A stretch of 7,135 nucleotides of DNA from an uncultured Porphyromonas sp. Its GTDB lineage: Bacteria > Bacteroidota > Bacteroidia > Bacteroidales > Porphyromonadaceae. The stretch is taken from NCBI GenBank assembly GCA_946997275.1, contig CAMPUN010000051.1, positions 1 through 7,135 on the forward strand, written 5' to 3'. Shown piece by piece: positions 4,449 to 7,135 of this stretch (position 1 is the stretch's first letter; every line of letters begins with the position of its first letter). Below the pieces are notes generated by a model. The model did no database searches, had not been told where the DNA came from, and saw only the letters and a program-made list of their open reading frames with translations. Made by a program: the position numbers and the translations under genes.

Positions 4449-7135
4449 ATGAGAAAACAACTACTCGCTATCGTATACGCCCTACTAGGGATCTGTATAC
4501 CTCACGCCCTCCTCGCCTCAGAAGGTGAAGAGGTGACACTCTCCTTTGAGAAATATCCTGGCACGGAGGTCTCCATAGAGATAGAGTGTGACACCGATCC
4601 AGCTGTCGAGGGGGCTCACTTCCTCCGCATCGAGCCGAAAGATGGGGCAAAGCACTATATCTACCAGCTCAAAGAGTCTACCATCAAGCTCTCTGGTGGC
4701 AACATTCGAGCTATAGACTGCTCACACTCTGACCTAGCACAGATTGATGTGACCAAACTGCCTTACCTGCGAGAGCTTCGTATCGAGGGAAACAATGTTG
4801 AGGAGCTTGACCTTTCTGCTTCTAAGGAGTTAAAGATACTAGATGTAGGAGACAATCGCCTTTACGACCTGAATCTCACAGGACTTACCAAGCTAGAGAC
4901 GCTACTAGTCAATGGAAATGGACTTGCTCAGCTAAACATCTCTGACTGTCCAGCCCTAACACTGATAGCCTGCTATAGCAATGAGATAAATACGGACAAT
5001 ATGAAGCTCCTCGTGGAGTCTCTCCCGACTATATCGGCTAGCAAGCCTGCGCGTATGATAGTCATCGATACAAAAAGTGCTCTGGAGGGTAATGTCTGCT
5101 CTATGAGTCACGTCGCTATTGCTAAGGGTAAGAACTGGGAGATGTATGACTACAAGGGTAGTGTCCAAGACATGGAGCCATACTATGGAGACGATTATGT
5201 CCCCGTTGTCTCATCGAACTATATAACCTTCAAGACAAACATGATCGCTGGAGACCAAGTCAAGCTAATGTGGAAGACCAAAGAGGAGAATCCACACGTA
5301 GAGCTGGAAGGAACCTCCATCGTACGTACAGACAACTATGGCAAGGGCCCCGTCTACGTCTGTGAGCTCTCAGCCTCTGAGGTCAAGGTGAAGGGGGATC
5401 TCACTATGATTGACTGTAGTGACAATCTAATCTCATCACTCGACCTGTCTCACTGCACCATACTCGAAGAGGTGTACTGTCACAAGAACGGTTATCTCAA
5501 GAGCCTTGACGTCTCCATGCTACCATCTCTAAAGCATATAGTTACTACTGACTGCTCGCTAGAAAAGCTGGATCTCACACATGCTCCACTGCTAGAGACT
5601 GCTTACCTTGCTAATATGCCTCTTACGGAGATAGATCTATCGAATAATCCACAACTCAGAGTACTCAGTCTCAACTGGACAAAGTTACAGCAGGTAGACC
5701 TCTCACACAATGCCAAGATCGAGGACTTACGACTGAACGGGACAAACGTTCAGACCGTAGATCTGAGTGCCTTGCCTCTTCTCAAGATGCTCTATATCAG
5801 TGAGGCCAAGCTTACTTCACTCGATCTAACCCACAACCCACTGCTCAAGCGTGTTCGACTCGGTAAGAATGCGCTCACAGAGGTGAAGCTAGGGACGCAT
5901 CAGCAATTACAGGAGCTGGACGTAAGAAGCAATAAGCTCTCGGCTTCAGCTTTTCAAGAGATTATCTCTGCTTTGTCCTCCTATAGTACCTCTCAAGAGC
6001 ATCGCTTGATAGCTGTCGACAAGAGTGACGCGCAGGAGGCAAACGCCTGTACCGTGACAAACGTATCTGATGCCAAGGCTAAGGGATGGACGGTGTATGA
6101 CTTCAATGGGAGTAAAGACGACATGAAGCTCTTTGCGGGCGATCCCGAAGAGGTCAAGCCGTACGCTTACTTTAAGACAGAGCTCCCCAAGGGCGAGAAG
6201 GTCTTTATCACGGCCGTCACCAAAGATGGTTCTCCTATTGAAGTAAAGGGACTAACTTATGAGGGTAGCTTCATAGATGGGGGACAAGAGGTCCTTTCGT
6301 ACCTAGTGTCTGACACTGAGCAATACATCTACGGAGACATTGTGCTATTGAATTTGCAAGAGAACTATCTCACTGCGCTAGACATCACGCACCTACCCTC
6401 ACTAGAGAGTCTTATGGCAACAACCAACGAGAAGCTAACTGAGCTAGATATCTCACACTCTCCACAGCTTAAGAAGCTTTATCTCGCTTCTACTGGGGTA
6501 GCCAGCCTACGCTTCCCTGAGGGAAGTCAGCTAGAGGTCCTAAACGTACCTTCGACGGCTATCACCTCACTTGATCTGGCCCATTGCCCAGCACTTCAAG
6601 AACTAAATATCAACGCAACGAACATCACCGAGCTAGACCTAACACACTGTCCTAAGATCACCTACATATCTATGACACGTGTTCCCGTGACAGCTCTAGA
6701 CCTCTCTCAGTGTACCTCACTAGAGAGACTATATCTCGATGATTGCAAGCTAAGCTCACTAGACCTTTCTAAGAATAGTCAGCTAAAGCATCTCTACTGT
6801 GCAAACAACGGACTCACACAGCTTATCATGCCTGCATCTAAAGCTCTAGACAATCTGTTTTGCTATGGTAACAAGCTGAATAGTGCTGCCATGCAGTCTA
6901 TTGTAGAGGCACTGCCCGATAGAAATGGTAAGGAGCGTGGTCGCTTTGTCGTGGTCAATAAGAAGGCAGCCACCGAAGTGAATGAGTGTACCAAAGAGCA
7001 GGTGGAGGCTTCTAAACTGAAGAACTGGGATGTCTTCGACTATAATGGGGACTCCCTAAACATGCTACCTTACGAAGGGATCACCAGCAATACGTTAGTA
7101 AGCAGTCAGCAGGTGAAGGTCTATAAAGATCGCAC
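4449..7135 (+). CDS. Large secreted LRR protein, three LRR modules (4-8-8 units), 3' partial
   Basis: From the ATG at 4449 the frame stays open to the right edge (895 codons plus two bases). Residues 1-23 form a signal peptide (MRKQ, core LLAIVYALLGICI, likely cleavage after LLA before SEG). Three modules follow. LRR arrays lie at residues 96-179 (4 units), 328-496 (8 units) and 641-809 (8 units). Beta-rich linkers precede them (~24-87, ~257-317, ~572-630). Half-repeat strands start them (IDCS 89-92, IDCS 321-324, and a changed LLNLQEN ~633-639). Caps end in NWEMYDYKGS (229-238), GWTVYDFNGS (546-555) and NWDVFDYNGD (859-868). It is a paralog of the preceding gene with the same layout. The last visible residues (SSQQVKVYKDR) follow the last cap at about the spacing where the preceding protein begins its sorting domain, so the stop is probably near. 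A surface-binding LRR protein is the likely role; no catalytic motif or transmembrane anchor is visible in the part present. Confidence 0.92.
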   Translation, partial: MRKQLLAIVYALLGICIPHALLASEGEEVTLSFEKYPGTEVSIEIECDTDPAVEGAHFLRIEPKDGAKHYIYQLKESTIKLSGGNIRAIDCSHSDLAQIDVTKLPYLRELRIEGNNVEELDLSASKELKILDVGDNRLYDLNLTGLTKLETLLVNGNGLAQLNISDCPALTLIACYSNEINTDNMKLLVESLPTISASKPARMIVIDTKSALEGNVCSMSHVAIAKGKNWEMYDYKGSVQDMEPYYGDDYVPVVSSNYITFKTNMIAGDQVKLMWKTKEENPHVELEGTSIVRTDNYGKGPVYVCELSASEVKVKGDLTMIDCSDNLISSLDLSHCTILEEVYCHKNGYLKSLDVSMLPSLKHIVTTDCSLEKLDLTHAPLLETAYLANMPLTEIDLSNNPQLRVLSLNWTKLQQVDLSHNAKIEDLRLNGTNVQTVDLSALPLLKMLYISEAKLTSLDLTHNPLLKRVRLGKNALTEVKLGTHQQLQELDVRSNKLSASAFQEIISALSSYSTSQEHRLIAVDKSDAQEANACTVTNVSDAKAKGWTVYDFNGSKDDMKLFAGDPEEVKPYAYFKTELPKGEKVFITAVTKDGSPIEVKGLTYEGSFIDGGQEVLSYLVSDTEQYIYGDIVLLNLQENYLTALDITHLPSLESLMATTNEKLTELDISHSPQLKKLYLASTGVASLRFPEGSQLEVLNVPSTAITSLDLAHCPALQELNINATNITELDLTHCPKITYISMTRVPVTALDLSQCTSLERLYLDDCKLSSLDLSKNSQLKHLYCANNGLTQLIMPASKALDNLFCYGNKLNSAAMQSIVEALPDRNGKERGRFVVVNKKAATEVNECTKEQVEASKLKNWDVFDYNGDSLNMLPYEGITSNTLVSSQQVKVYKDR
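4734..4985 (+). repeat. LRR array, 4 units of 21 residues (second LRR protein, module 1)
   Basis: Residues 96-179 divide into four 21-residue units (IDVT, LDLS, LNLT and LNIS strands), preceded by a half unit with IDCS. It has the same number and length of units as module 1 of the upstream paralog (84 residues in both), and in both the last unit carries a C-P pair (GHCP there, SDCP here). The cap contains SLP, MIVID, EGN and NWEMYDYKGS. Confidence 0.85.
5430..5936 (+). repeat. LRR array, 8 units, 169 residues (second LRR protein, module 2)
   Basis: Residues 328-496 divide into one 22-residue unit and seven 21-residue units, with first strands LDLS, LDVS, LDLT, IDLS, VDLS, VDLS, LDLT and VKLG. 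The half unit IDCSDN starts the array. The cap (~497-568) contains SALSS, LIAVD, QEANAC and GWTVYDFNGS. The corresponding array in the upstream paralog has only three units. Confidence 0.87.
6369..6875 (+). repeat. LRR array, 8 units, 169 residues (second LRR protein, module 3)
   Basis: Residues 641-809 again divide into one 22-residue unit plus seven 21-residue units. Middle units carry a run of cysteines at one column (LAHCP, LTHCP, LSQCT), and the last unit ends with LFCYGNK. The half unit before the array has lost its LDCS motif (NLQENY instead). The cap (~810-870) contains EALPD, FVVVN, EVNEC and NWDVFDYNGD. Confidence 0.87.

Overview
The window looks like a piece of a Bacteroidota (Bacteroidales) chromosome, most likely Porphyromonas or a close relative. 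The reasons are the roughly balanced base composition, A-rich leaders without Shine-Dalgarno sequences, an N-terminal 'IDSITF' module, a Fib_succ_major/C-type-lectin-like carboxy domain, and large secreted leucine-rich-repeat (LRR) proteins, one ending in a probable type IX secretion (T9SS) sorting domain. The genus is an inference; there is no rRNA or housekeeping gene to fix it.

Everything is on the + strand and almost entirely coding. Region A (1-1832) holds two tandem paralogs 5 bases apart. The first is cut at its 5' end and enters the window inside what looks like the last strands of a bacterial Ig-like domain. The second is complete, with a signal peptide and an IDSITF module. Both end in the same ~240-residue extracellular domain (HLP...E, CYAL, ATDN, CAY.YE, VCYLGE, WW, PASG, WSSS, terminal RLF).

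Region B (1843-7135) holds two tandem paralogs of a large LRR protein. The first is complete at 856 aa; the second runs off the right edge after 895 codons. Each has a signal peptide and three successive modules. A module consists of a beta-rich linker, a half repeat with an LDCS-like strand, a run of 21-residue LRRs, and an alpha/beta cap usually ending in a W-x-V-x-D-Y/F-N-G-type motif. The LRR counts are 4-3-8 and 4-8-8, and all three 8-unit arrays are exactly 169 residues long with a 22-residue first unit.

The gaps are 5, 10 and 35 bases, with no recognisable promoter or terminator, so the four genes are probably one transcription unit. All appear to be exported and none has a recognisable catalytic motif, so the simplest reading is a cell-surface binding/adhesion locus assembled by tandem duplication and module shuffling. 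The ligand and physiological role cannot be read from the sequence. I found no tRNA, rRNA, CRISPR, transposase or attachment site.
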